From Pseudomonas sp. GM41(2012) (GTDB taxonomy: Bacteria; Pseudomonadota; Gammaproteobacteria; Pseudomonadales; Pseudomonadaceae): a stretch of 64,000 nt of DNA. Shown here one piece after another: positions 26,446 through 34,747 of the stretch. Both the position numbers and the translations under genes were made by a program. Each line of letters begins with the position of its first letter. The first letter of the stretch is position 1. The stretch covers positions 558,001 to 622,000 of the forward strand of contig NZ_AKJN02000007.1 of NCBI RefSeq assembly GCF_000282315.2. The letters run 5' to 3'. The notes beneath the pieces were generated by a model that saw only the letters and a list, made by a program, of their open reading frames with translations, ran no database searches and was not told the DNA's origin.

Positions 26446-26643
26446 GTGGCGGGAAAACGGTAGCAATGGAACGTTACCGTTTTGAAACGGTGGCGATTAT
26501 AGCCGTGTGAGCGATACTTCCAAAGCGTTTCTGTTGGTCAATGTCTGAACGGTAATCGAGACCATAGTCGATGCTTGATAGAGCTCTAGGTCGGGCTCTG
26601 CCATGATGCCCACCATCATTCGGCAAGACGCTCAGGAGTGAAT

Positions 26644-27045
26644 ATGAATTTCCACACCCGCAAATGGGTAAAACCCGAAGACCTCAACCCCAACGGCACG
26701 CTGTTCGGCGGTAGCCTGTTGCGCTGGCTCGATGAAGAAGCAGCGATCTACGCCATCGTCCAGCTGGGCAATCAGCGTGTGGTCACCAAGTACATTTCAG
26801 AGATCAACTTCGTCAGCGCCTCGCGCCAGGGCGACATCATTGAACTGGGCATCACCGCCACCGAATTCGGTCGCACCTCCATCACCCTGAAGTGCGAAGT
26901 GCGTAACAAGATCACCCGCAAAAGCATCCTGACGGTGGAGAAGATTGTCTTCGTCAATCTGGGTGAAGACGGCTTGCCTGCACCGCACGGCCGGACCGAG
27001 ATCACGTACGTCAAAGACCAGTTCAAGGATGACATCGCCCCGTAG
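26644..27045 (+). CDS. Acyl-CoA thioesterase (YciA-type hotdog fold)
   Basis: A 133-residue single-domain thioesterase with the hotdog signature NPNGTLFGGSLLRWLDEEAAIYA near the start. It hydrolyses acyl-CoAs to free acids and CoA; the chain length it prefers cannot be read. The ATG at 26644 is preferred to the GTG at 26638 because CAGGAG lies directly against the GTG. The stop codon TAG is provided by the first bases of a downstream REP element. Confidence 0.88.
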   Translation: MNFHTRKWVKPEDLNPNGTLFGGSLLRWLDEEAAIYAIVQLGNQRVVTKYISEINFVSASRQGDIIELGITATEFGRTSITLKCEVRNKITRKSILTVEKIVFVNLGEDGLPAPHGRTEITYVKDQFKDDIAP

Positions 27046-27129
27046 GAGCAAAGCTTGCTCGCGATGGCGTCATTTGCGTTGCCGCCGAAGCCGAGGTGAG
27101 CCCATCGCGGGCAAGCCATGCTCCTACAG
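27042..27129. repeat. REP pair (class A) containing a gene's stop codon
   Basis: Arms GTAGGAGCAAAGCTTGCTCG and its near complement ending CTCCTACAG. The TAG of its first arm is the stop codon of the thioesterase gene. Confidence 0.9.
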
Positions 27130-27213
27130 GGGTGGTTTCGTTTGTACGATCAGTGAACAGCTCCGAACCCTGCGTGTCGTACCTACATCACACACCACGG
27201 GTTCCGGAGCTTT

Positions 27214-28101
27214 ATGGACGCGCAAAACGAAGGCAAGACCCCGAACCTCTCCCCTGAAGAACAGCACGACGTCGACAAGAGCCAGCCACCGCGGGCGGCG
27301 GTGCTGCACGAAATCATCCGCACCCAGGGCGATCAGGAACTCGAGCGCAGTGTCGCCGCCTTGTGGTGGTCGGCACTGGCCGCCGGCCTGACCATGGGCC
27401 TGTCGCTGATGGCCATGGGGCTGCTCAATTCCCGTCTGCCGGACGGCGAAGGCTTCAAGGTGATCGCCAGTTTCGGTTACTGCGCAGGCTTTCTCGCGGT
27501 GATCCTCGCCCGTCAGCAATTGTTCACCGAGAACACCCTGACGGCGGTGCTGCCGATCATGACCAAACCCACACTGAGCAATTTCGGTCGATTGCTACGC
27601 CTGTGGTCGGTGGTGCTGGTGGGCAACCTCTGCGGCACGTTGCTGGTGGCGTATGTGATGCTGAATCTGCCGATTTTCGACAGCAAGACCGACCTGGCCT
27701 TCCTTGATATCGGGCGCAAGATCATGGAGAACGATGCCAGCCAGATGTTCGCCAAAGGCATTGTGTCGGGCTGGATGATCGCCACCATGGTCTGGATGAT
27801 TCCGTCCATGGAGAGCGCGAAGATGTGGATCATCATCCTCATCACCTACCTCATGGCGCTGGGGGATTTCACCCACATCGTGGTCGGGTCCGCCGAGGTC
27901 TCGTATCTGGTGTTTGCCGGCGAGTTGCCGTGGAAGGATTTCTGGCTGGTGTTCGCCGGGCCGACGCTGGCGGGGAACATCGTCGGCGGCAGCTTCATCT
28001 TTGCGCTGATCAGCCATGCACAAATTCGCAGCGAGAGTGGCCCGCCGAAGAAGTCTACGGATCAAGGCCGGGAGCCTGACCCGCAGAAGACCAAAAAGTA
28101 A
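27214..28101 (+). CDS. Formate/nitrite transporter family protein (YfdC-like)
   Basis: A 295-residue membrane protein of the FNT family with about six membrane segments between residues 50 and 275 and a polar N-terminus (about 45 residues) and C-terminus. GDFTHIVVGSAEVSYLV contains the family-like GxFxHxVxGS-type motif of the central pore. FNT channels move small anions such as formate or nitrite; the YfdC branch has no firm substrate. GGAG lies five bases before the ATG. Its stop touches the stop of the convergent antiporter gene. Confidence 0.82.
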   Translation: MDAQNEGKTPNLSPEEQHDVDKSQPPRAAVLHEIIRTQGDQELERSVAALWWSALAAGLTMGLSLMAMGLLNSRLPDGEGFKVIASFGYCAGFLAVILARQQLFTENTLTAVLPIMTKPTLSNFGRLLRLWSVVLVGNLCGTLLVAYVMLNLPIFDSKTDLAFLDIGRKIMENDASQMFAKGIVSGWMIATMVWMIPSMESAKMWIIILITYLMALGDFTHIVVGSAEVSYLVFAGELPWKDFWLVFAGPTLAGNIVGGSFIFALISHAQIRSESGPPKKSTDQGREPDPQKTKK

Positions 28102-29367
28102 TCAATGATGCTGGGCCTGTGCCGCTGGCGCAGACTCATCCTTGGTCACGTGCTTGACCAGTTTGCCGATGCTCAATCCCTGCAACAGGATCGACGACAG
28201 CACCACGATGTAGGTGATGCTCAGCAGCAAGTCGCGCTCCGGACCCGGCGGCAAGGCCAAGGCCAGTGCCACCGAAACGCCCCCGCGCAAACCACCCCAG
28301 GTCAGAATCCGGATCGTCCCGCGCGGCACTGTGCGCCAGCGCCGCAACAACACGATGGCCGGCGCCACCGTCAGCAGGCGCGAGAGCAGAATCGCCAGTG
28401 CCAGCAAACTCGCCGCCAGCACGTGCAACCAGTTGAACGGCAGCAGCAACAACTCCATGCCGATCAGGGCGAACAGCAGGGCGTTGAGCATGTCATCGAG
28501 CAATTCCCAGAAACCGTCCAGGTACTTGCGGGTCATGTCGTTCATCGCCAGGTTGCGGCCCAGGTTGCCGATGATCAGGCCGGCGACCACCATCGCGATC
28601 GGAGCGGAGACGTGCAGTTCCGACGCCATGGCCGAGCCGCCGATGACCAGCGCCAGGGTCAGCATCACCTCGATCTGGTGTTGTTCGATGCTCTTGATCA
28701 TCAGGTACACCAGGTAACCGATCAGCCCACCAAACAGCGCACCGCCAATCGCCTCGTGGGCGAACAGCATGGCCGTGGCGCCGACGGTCGGGGTTTCGCC
28801 GAGTTGCGCGATGCCCAGCAACACGGTGAACACCACCACGGCGGTGCCATCGTTGAATAGCGATTCGCCGACGATGGTGGTTTTCAGGGGCTTGGACGCG
28901 TTGGCGGTCCGCAGTACGCCGAGCACCGCGATCGGGTCGGTGGGGGAAATCAGCGCGCCGAACAGCAGGCAATAAAGGAAGCTCACGTGCCAGCCGAACA
29001 GGGCGAAAATGTAATAGGCGAGGCTGCCGATCACCGCGGTGGCGATCAATACGCCGAAGGTCGCCAACAAACCGATGGGCCAGCGATGGCTGCGCAGGTC
29101 ATTCAGGTTGACGTGCAGGGCGCCGGCAAACAGCAGGAAGGACAGCATCCAGTTCATCAGCAGATCGCCGAAGTCGATCTGGCCGATCAGCTGTTGCACG
29201 CGTTCTTCGAGACCGGGGTAGCCGATGAAACTCAAACCTTGCAGCAGCAGGGAAAACATCAGCGCGGTGACCATGACGCCGATGGTCGGTGGCAGGCCGA
29301 TGAAGCGGAAGTTCACGTAGGTGAGGAGGGTGGTGAGGCAGATAAACGCAGCGACAAGTTCAAGCAT
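28102..29367 (-). CDS. Sodium/proton antiporter, CPA1 family
   Basis: A 421-residue membrane protein with about 11-12 helices. FGALISPTDPIAVLGVLR and FNDGTAVVVFTVLLG carry the TDP and ND residues that define the ion site of NhaP-type CPA1 exchangers, and LTWGGLRGGVSVALALALP is the conserved Arg-rich helix. It exchanges protons for sodium or potassium. It ends at the base next to the FNT gene's stop, an unusually tight tail-to-tail arrangement without a terminator between. Confidence 0.9.
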   Translation of the reverse strand: MLELVAAFICLTTLLTYVNFRFIGLPPTIGVMVTALMFSLLLQGLSFIGYPGLEERVQQLIGQIDFGDLLMNWMLSFLLFAGALHVNLNDLRSHRWPIGLLATFGVLIATAVIGSLAYYIFALFGWHVSFLYCLLFGALISPTDPIAVLGVLRTANASKPLKTTIVGESLFNDGTAVVVFTVLLGIAQLGETPTVGATAMLFAHEAIGGALFGGLIGYLVYLMIKSIEQHQIEVMLTLALVIGGSAMASELHVSAPIAMVVAGLIIGNLGRNLAMNDMTRKYLDGFWELLDDMLNALLFALIGMELLLLPFNWLHVLAASLLALAILLSRLLTVAPAIVLLRRWRTVPRGTIRILTWGGLRGGVSVALALALPPGPERDLLLSITYIVVLSSILLQGLSIGKLVKHVTKDESAPAAQAQHH

Positions 29368-29427
29368 CCGGGGTCCTTGGATGGGAGGAAGAAAGTAGGT
29401 TCGGGCAGGTGCATTGCGTCAACTTCT

Positions 29428-29491
29428 TCGCGGGCAAGCCTTGCTCCAACAGGGATTGCGTAAACCCTGTAGGAGCAAGGCTTGCCCGCGA
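29428..29491. repeat. REP pair (class A)
   Basis: Arms TCGCGGGCAAGCCTTGCTCC and GGAGCAAGGCTTGCCCGCGA around a short spacer, between the antiporter start and the end of the efflux gene. Confidence 0.9.
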
Positions 29492-29518
29492 AAGCATTGT
29501 CATGGGCGAAGCAATTGT

Positions 29519-30688
29519 TCAGCCGGACACATTGACCGCAGCCACACCGCGACGTTGCAGGTAGATGTAGAAAAGCGCCGTCAGCACCGTCAAGCCACTG
29601 ACCAGCGCGCCCGTCCACGGCAAGTCCGCCAGATCCGCACCACTGGCGACAACCAGCCCGCCAATCCACGCACCAGCCGCGTTGCCGAGGTTGAACGCGC
29701 TCTGGTTCAACGTTGAACCCAGGTTCGGCGCTTCATGGGCCTGATCGATGATCAGCAATTGCAAAATCGGGCACAGGGCAAAGGCGAAGATGCCCCACAA
29801 CACCAGGGTGATTGCGGCTGGAATCACCGAGTGGCTGGTCTGTGTGAACGCGGCCAGCACGACCAGTACGGCCAGTGCCATGCCCACCAGCGACGGCAAC
29901 AATCGACTGTCAGCCAGGCGACCGCCGAGCATGCTACCGGCGGTCAACCCCACACCAAATAACAACAACATGATGGTCACGCCATGCGGGCTGACGCCGG
30001 TGATGTCTTGCAGGATGGGGGCAATGTAAGTGAAGACGCTGAACAGGCTGGTCGACGCCAGCACGCTCATGCCCAGCGCCAGCAACACGTTGACTTTGCC
30101 CAGCACTTTGAACTCGCTGGCGAGATTTGCCTTGTCCATCGCGATGTCCTTCGGCAACCAGACCCATTGCGCGATAGCCGCGATCACACCGATCACCGAT
30201 ACCGCCCAGAACGTCGAGCGCCAGCCGGCGTATTGCCCGAGCGCGGTGCCCAAAGGCACGCCCAGCACGTTGGCCAGGGTCAGGCCGGTGAACATCATCG
30301 CAATCGCCTGGGCGCGTTTGTTCGGTGCCACCAAACCGGCGGCGACCACCGAACCGATGCCGAAGAACGCACCGTGGCAGAGCGCGGTGACCACGCGTGC
30401 GGCCATCAGCGTTGCGTAGTTCGGCGCCAGGGCGCAGAGAATGTTGCCGAGGATGAACATCAGGGTCATGCCCAGCAGCGTGGCTTTGCGCGGCATGTTG
30501 GCGGTGCCGACCGCGAGGATCGGCGCACCGAACACCACGCCGAGGGCGTAGCCGGTGATCAGCAGGCCCGCGTGGGGGATGCTCACGGCGAGGTCGCGGG
30601 CGACGTCGGGCAACAAACCCATGATGACGAATTCAGTGGTGCCGATGCCGAACGCGGCAACAGCGAGGGCAAGCAAGGCGAGTGGCAT
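29519..30688 (-). CDS. MFS transporter (AraJ/YdhP-type efflux)
   Basis: A 389-residue major facilitator protein with 12 hydrophobic segments. It starts MPLALLALAVAAFGIGTTEFVIMGLLPDVA, a pattern typical of the sugar-efflux/arabinose-polymer branch of MFS exporters. The substrate cannot be told. The ATG at 30688 is chosen; an in-frame TTG lies two codons upstream. It stands alone between REP elements. Confidence 0.85.
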   Translation of the reverse strand: MPLALLALAVAAFGIGTTEFVIMGLLPDVARDLAVSIPHAGLLITGYALGVVFGAPILAVGTANMPRKATLLGMTLMFILGNILCALAPNYATLMAARVVTALCHGAFFGIGSVVAAGLVAPNKRAQAIAMMFTGLTLANVLGVPLGTALGQYAGWRSTFWAVSVIGVIAAIAQWVWLPKDIAMDKANLASEFKVLGKVNVLLALGMSVLASTSLFSVFTYIAPILQDITGVSPHGVTIMLLLFGVGLTAGSMLGGRLADSRLLPSLVGMALAVLVVLAAFTQTSHSVIPAAITLVLWGIFAFALCPILQLLIIDQAHEAPNLGSTLNQSAFNLGNAAGAWIGGLVVASGADLADLPWTGALVSGLTVLTALFYIYLQRRGVAAVNVSG

Positions 30689-30875
30689 GCGCAAGGTCTC
30701 TGTCGGTAGTCTTGACGCTCTGATCAGGCATACGCATGCCGACGCCCGTTCTCGACGAGAGCGGGCGGTGACAAAAATTTATTGGAATTAGTCTGTGCGC
30801 AACTGAGTGCGGCGTGGTCGCTTGCAGTATAAACAGCTGCTGACATATGGCGAATCAATTATCTCCCCCGCTTCA

Positions 30876-30944
30876 TGTAGGAGCACGGCTTGCCGGCGAT
30901 GGCGCTCTTGAGACCGCCATCGCGGGCAAGCCTTGCTCCTACAG
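30876..30944. repeat. REP pair (class A)
   Basis: Arms TGTAGGAGCACGGCTTGCCG and ATCGCGGGCAAGCCTTGCTC in inverted orientation, in the divergent gap between two transporter genes. Confidence 0.85.
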
Positions 30945-30974
30945 AGCCGGGGCGGTCAATAAAAGGAGTGTGCC

Positions 30975-31808
30975 GTGCTTGCAACAGCACTGGTGTTAGT
31001 AGCGGCGCTGTTGCACGCGGCGTGGAATACCCTGATCAAATTCAGTGCGGAACGGCTGTTGGTGGTGGCCTGCATGGACAGCGTGGCAATGCTGTTTGTC
31101 GCGCTGATGCTGCCGTTCGTGGCGTTGCCACCCCTGGACATCTGGCCGTGGATTCTGGCGTCGGCGGCGTTTGAATTGCTTTATCGCTATTTGCTGATCC
31201 AGGCCTATCGGGTCGGCGACCTCGGGTTGGTCTACCCGCTGATGCGTGGCTTGTCGCCGCTGGTGGTGCTGGCACTGACGCTGATTTTTGCCGGGGAAGT
31301 GCTGACGAACCAGCAGATCTTCGGGATTCTGCTGATCCCGTTCGGCATGCTTTGCCTGCTCTGGCAGGGCGGCGGCGGTGCGCGATTGCCGTGGTCGATG
31401 CTGCCGGTGGTGGCGTTGATCGGCCTGTGCATCGGCTGCTACACCTTCATTGATGGCCAGGCGTTGCGGCGCTGGTCACATCCACTGGATTACCTGGTGT
31501 GGGTCACGTTGCTCAGCGCCTGGCCGTTCCCGTTACTGGCGCTGGTGCGTAAACGACCGGCCTTCATGTTGTTCTGGCGTGAACAGTGGCGACTGGGGTT
31601 GGCGGTCGGGTTTTGCGTGTTGTTCAGCTACGCTCTGGTGCTGTGGGCCATGCAGCTGGGCTCGATTGCCGAAGCGGCGGCATTGCGCGAGATCAGCGTG
31701 ATTCTGGTGGTGCTGTTCGGCATGCGTTACCTGAAAGAACCTTTCGGCAGGCCACGGCTCTTAGCCTGTGGGCTGGTGCTGATCGGCATGCTGGTGATGA
31801 AGTTTTGA
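30975..31808 (+). CDS. EamA/DMT family membrane transporter
   Basis: A 277-residue protein with ten hydrophobic segments in two EamA repeats, usual for drug/metabolite exporters. PLMRGLSPLVVLALTLIFAGE in the first half and REISVILVVLFGMRYLKEPFGRPR at the end are family-like. Substrate unknown. It starts with GTG; AAGGAG six bases upstream fixes this start. The MAPEG-family gene follows after about 40 bases in the same direction. Confidence 0.83.
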   Translation: MLATALVLVAALLHAAWNTLIKFSAERLLVVACMDSVAMLFVALMLPFVALPPLDIWPWILASAAFELLYRYLLIQAYRVGDLGLVYPLMRGLSPLVVLALTLIFAGEVLTNQQIFGILLIPFGMLCLLWQGGGGARLPWSMLPVVALIGLCIGCYTFIDGQALRRWSHPLDYLVWVTLLSAWPFPLLALVRKRPAFMLFWREQWRLGLAVGFCVLFSYALVLWAMQLGSIAEAAALREISVILVVLFGMRYLKEPFGRPRLLACGLVLIGMLVMKF

Positions 31809-31848
31809 CTGGAGCTCGACTCTTGAAACCTGAAGAAGGGATTGCGTT

Positions 31849-32232
31849 ATGACGGTTGCTCTGTGGTGCATTTTGATCGCGATTTTCCTGCCCTATATCT
31901 GCGCGGGCATCGCCAGGGCCTGTGGCGGGTTCAGGCTGAAAGATAACTATGACCCTCGTGACTTTCTCGAGTCGTTGAATGGTTTGGGCCGACGCGCGTA
32001 TGCGGCGCACCTGAACAGTTTGGAAGTGATTCCGGCGTTCGCGGCGGCGGTGATCGTTGCGCACCTGGCCGGCAATGCCGAACTGGTGACGATCAATGTG
32101 CTGGCAGTGTTGTTCATCACCAGTCGGCTGCTGTACATCATTTGCTACTTGGCGGACTGGGCGATTTTGCGGTCGCTGGTGTGGTTGGTGGGGCTGGGGT
32201 TGATCGTCAGCTTCTTTGTGGTTTCTGTTTAA
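31849..32232 (+). CDS. MAPEG family membrane protein
   Basis: A 127-residue integral membrane protein with four hydrophobic segments. NDYNDPRDFLESLNGLGRRAYAAHLNSLE-like sequence (DNYDPRDF, GRRAYAAHLNSLE) matches the bacterial MAPEG family, relatives of glutathione-dependent membrane enzymes. Its activity in bacteria is mostly unknown. It probably shares a transcript with the upstream DMT transporter gene. A class B REP pair follows. Confidence 0.85.
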   Translation: MTVALWCILIAIFLPYICAGIARACGGFRLKDNYDPRDFLESLNGLGRRAYAAHLNSLEVIPAFAAAVIVAHLAGNAELVTINVLAVLFITSRLLYIICYLADWAILRSLVWLVGLGLIVSFFVVSV

Positions 32233-32238
32233 GAGCAA

Positions 32239-32319
32239 GATCAAAAGATCGCAGGCTGCGCCAGCTCCTACAGGGGATATGCGATCCATGTAGGAGCTGG
32301 CGCAGCTTGCGATCTTTTG
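32239..32319. repeat. REP pair (class B)
   Basis: Arms GATCAAAAGATCGCAGGCTG and its near complement, between the convergent MAPEG and mltA genes. Confidence 0.9.
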
Positions 32320-32322
32320 ACT

Positions 32323-33495
32323 TTAAAGCTTGTCGGTCACCTGCGGCACTTGCGGCAACGCTGCGCCTTTAGGCCAGAGCATCCAGATCTGTCCCTGCTG
32401 TTTCATGTCGCCGGCCAATTGCCCGGCCGCCTCGCCCGTGCCCCAGAACAGGTCTGCACGGACTTCGCCGGCAATTGCGCCGCCGGTGTCCTGAGCGGCA
32501 ACCGGGCGTACCAGTGCGGTACCGTCCGGTTTAGTGGTCGATAGCCACAACAGACTGCCCAGCGGAATCACTTTGCGATCCACCGCCGCGCTGTAGCCGG
32601 CGGTCAGCGGTACGTTCAACGAGCCGCGAGGTCCTTCGTTGCTGTCCGGATTGCGGGTGAAGAATACGTAGCTGGGGTTGCTGCCCAGCAGTTCCGGAAT
32701 GCGCGTCGGATTGGCCTTGGCCCAATTGCTGATGGCGCCCATGGTCACTTCTTCTTTTTTCAGCTCGCCCTGGTCCACCAGCCAGCGGCCGATCGGTCGA
32801 TACGGGTGACCGTTCTGGTCGGCATACGCAATGCGCAACTGGCGGCCATCATCGAGCTGGATACGACCCGAACCCTGGATTTGCAGGAATTGCAGGTTCA
32901 TCGGATCGGTCAGCCAGGCAACAACCGGTGCCTTGACCCCTTTGGTTTCAATCGTGGCCGCATCGTCGTAAGGCTTGAGCACGCGACCTTCGAGTCGTCC
33001 GCGCAGGCGTTTGCCTTTGAGTTCCGGATAAATGCTGTCCAGAGAGACAATGATCATGTCCTCGGGCACGCCGTACACCGGGATGCTTGCCACTTCGGTC
33101 TGGGTCAGGCTGCCGGGGTAGACCGGCTCGTAATAGCCGGTGATCAAACCGTTGGGATTGTCATTGGCGGCGCGCAGGCCGTAGACGTCGAGGTTCTGCT
33201 TGAGGAAGCCACGAATGTCGCTGGCGGTTTGCGGCACGTTGGCGGCAGCCGCACACGTCGAGCCCCACACGGGGTCGGCTTTGAGTCGGGTGCAGGCGCT
33301 GCGCCACGAACCGAAGCCGGCGACCAGGTCGTTGTCGGACACCGTTGGAAGTGCTTCCCACGTGGCGCTGGAGTACGTCGCCAGGGCGTGGGTTTTCGGT
33401 GTGTTGTTGTCGCCACCGGTGCAGCCCGCAAGCACGGCCACCATCGGAAGGGTCCAGGCGAGGTTGTGACGCCATGCCTTGAAACGGCTGTTCAT
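32323..33495 (-). CDS. mltA: Membrane-bound lytic murein transglycosylase A
   Basis: A 390-residue lipoprotein that cuts peptidoglycan glycan strands to 1,6-anhydro ends. The lipobox VLAGC puts the lipidated Cys at 25. The MltA fold is clear: GLITGYYEPVYPGS in the N-terminal half and the 3D-type domain VAAQDTGGAIAGEVRADLFWG near the C-terminus with the catalytic-type aspartates. The ATG at 33495 starts the signal sequence; the longer frame has no signal. It is divergent from a cytochrome lipoprotein gene. Confidence 0.93.
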   Translation of the reverse strand: MNSRFKAWRHNLAWTLPMVAVLAGCTGGDNNTPKTHALATYSSATWEALPTVSDNDLVAGFGSWRSACTRLKADPVWGSTCAAAANVPQTASDIRGFLKQNLDVYGLRAANDNPNGLITGYYEPVYPGSLTQTEVASIPVYGVPEDMIIVSLDSIYPELKGKRLRGRLEGRVLKPYDDAATIETKGVKAPVVAWLTDPMNLQFLQIQGSGRIQLDDGRQLRIAYADQNGHPYRPIGRWLVDQGELKKEEVTMGAISNWAKANPTRIPELLGSNPSYVFFTRNPDSNEGPRGSLNVPLTAGYSAAVDRKVIPLGSLLWLSTTKPDGTALVRPVAAQDTGGAIAGEVRADLFWGTGEAAGQLAGDMKQQGQIWMLWPKGAALPQVPQVTDKL

Positions 33496-33622
33496 GGAGT
33501 AATTCCTTTGTCGGTTGCCTGAGTGCTCCATGCGCTCAAACAACCCGTATTGATAATAGGGCTATTGGTCTTTGCCGATGACGCGAGGATACTGGCCGCC
33601 GTTCCCGTGACCTGAAGCCACC

Positions 33623-34072
33623 ATGACTCTTAAAAGACTTTCTGTTGTATTGCTGGCCTGCCTGACGTTGTCCGCCTGCGGTGGTGTCGACCCCAACTCG
33701 CCGCTGGGCCAGCGCAAGGCGATCTTCAAGCAAATGCTCAAGACCGGCGAAGACCTGGGCGGCATGTTGCGTGGTCGCATCCCGTTTGACGGTCCGAAAT
33801 TCGCTGACGGTGCCGTGAAGCTCGATGCGTTGTCCCGTGAACCCTGGAAACATTTTCCGCAGGTGCGCGAAGAAGATCACACCAGCGCCAAGAGCGATGT
33901 CTGGCAGAAACAGGAACACTTCCAGGACATGGCCCGCACCCTTGAAGCCGCCACCGGTGAATTGGTGATTGCCAGCAAGGTTCAGCCTTACAAGGCCAGT
34001 AACCTTGGGCCGGCGGTGCAGAAGGTCGAAGATGCCTGCAGTGCTTGCCATAAAGAGTTTCGGGATCATTGA
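33623..34072 (+). CDS. Cytochrome c lipoprotein (cytochrome c'-like)
   Basis: A 149-residue lipoprotein: a signal peptide with lipobox TLSAC (Cys19), then an all-helical domain with a single heme-binding CSACH motif at residues 139-143 close to the C-terminus. A C-terminal CxxCH followed by KEFR is the pattern of the cytochrome c' family, four-helix proteins that bind heme covalently and often sense or bind NO. A membrane-anchored form would sit on the periplasmic side. Its partner is not encoded nearby. Confidence 0.82.
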   Translation: MTLKRLSVVLLACLTLSACGGVDPNSPLGQRKAIFKQMLKTGEDLGGMLRGRIPFDGPKFADGAVKLDALSREPWKHFPQVREEDHTSAKSDVWQKQEHFQDMARTLEAATGELVIASKVQPYKASNLGPAVQKVEDACSACHKEFRDH

Positions 34073-34086
34073 TTGGCAACTCATTC

Positions 34087-34227
34087 CTGTGGCGAGGGGG
34101 TTTACCCCCCGTTCGGCGGCGTAGCCGTCGTATACCCGGCAGTTGCGGTCTGTCTGACTAACCGCGTTTGGGGCCGCTTCGCAGCCCAACGGGGCGGTGC
34201 GACGTTTCGCTAAACCCCCTCGCCACA
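34087..34227. repeat. Long REP-like inverted repeat (class C)
   Basis: Arms CTGTGGCGAGGGGGTTTACC and its near complement ending CCCCCTCGCCACA, between a cytochrome gene and a DUF1090 gene that converge. Confidence 0.85.
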
Positions 34228-34252
34228 AAAGCTCCGTCGCTCAGCCGGGGAC

Positions 34253-34648
34253 TTATTTGTCCAGCTCATCGAGTGCGTCCTGCAATTCCTTGCGGGACTC
34301 GGCGAGTTTGTCTTTGCGCTTGTTGATCTTCTCGGCGTCGCCTTTCTTCATGGCCTTGTCGAGGTCTGCCTGACGCTTGCTGACTTCGTGCTTGGCGTCG
34401 AGCACCTTGTTCTCCCGTTCTTTTTTCAGGGAAGCATCGGTGCAATGAGCAGTGACTTCGCTCAGGGCCGTTTCAAGGCCTGCCTGCTGGTCGGCGTTAC
34501 CGTGAGACTTGGCCAGTTCAATCTGATTGATGATGCCCTGCTTCTTTGCGGCGCAGCCGGTCAGCCCTGGAGCTTCTTCGGCGGCCATCAGTGGAGCGGC
34601 CAGCACGCTGCAAAGGGTCAACAGGGCGAGCGGTGAAAGAAGTTTCAT
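34253..34648 (-). CDS. DUF1090 family periplasmic protein (YqjC-like)
   Basis: A 131-residue protein with a signal peptide (MKLLSPLALLTLCSVLAAPLMA, residues 1-22) and then a helical, Lys/Glu-rich body likely to form a coiled coil. Two cysteines (LTGCAAK and TAHCTD) could form a disulfide. This matches DUF1090, exemplified by E. coli YqjC, with no firm function. The ATG at 34648 starts the signal peptide; the extra upstream frame is not protein-like. Confidence 0.85.
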   Translation of the reverse strand: MKLLSPLALLTLCSVLAAPLMAAEEAPGLTGCAAKKQGIINQIELAKSHGNADQQAGLETALSEVTAHCTDASLKKERENKVLDAKHEVSKRQADLDKAMKKGDAEKINKRKDKLAESRKELQDALDELDK

Positions 34649-34747
34649 AAAAGCTCCATGTGAAAAAGCGATCGGGTCGAGGTGGCGATGGGGTGTTTGA
34701 GCCCGGCGGCACCATTGGGTTCCCGGGTTGGCGGGCATCGCCGGCCG

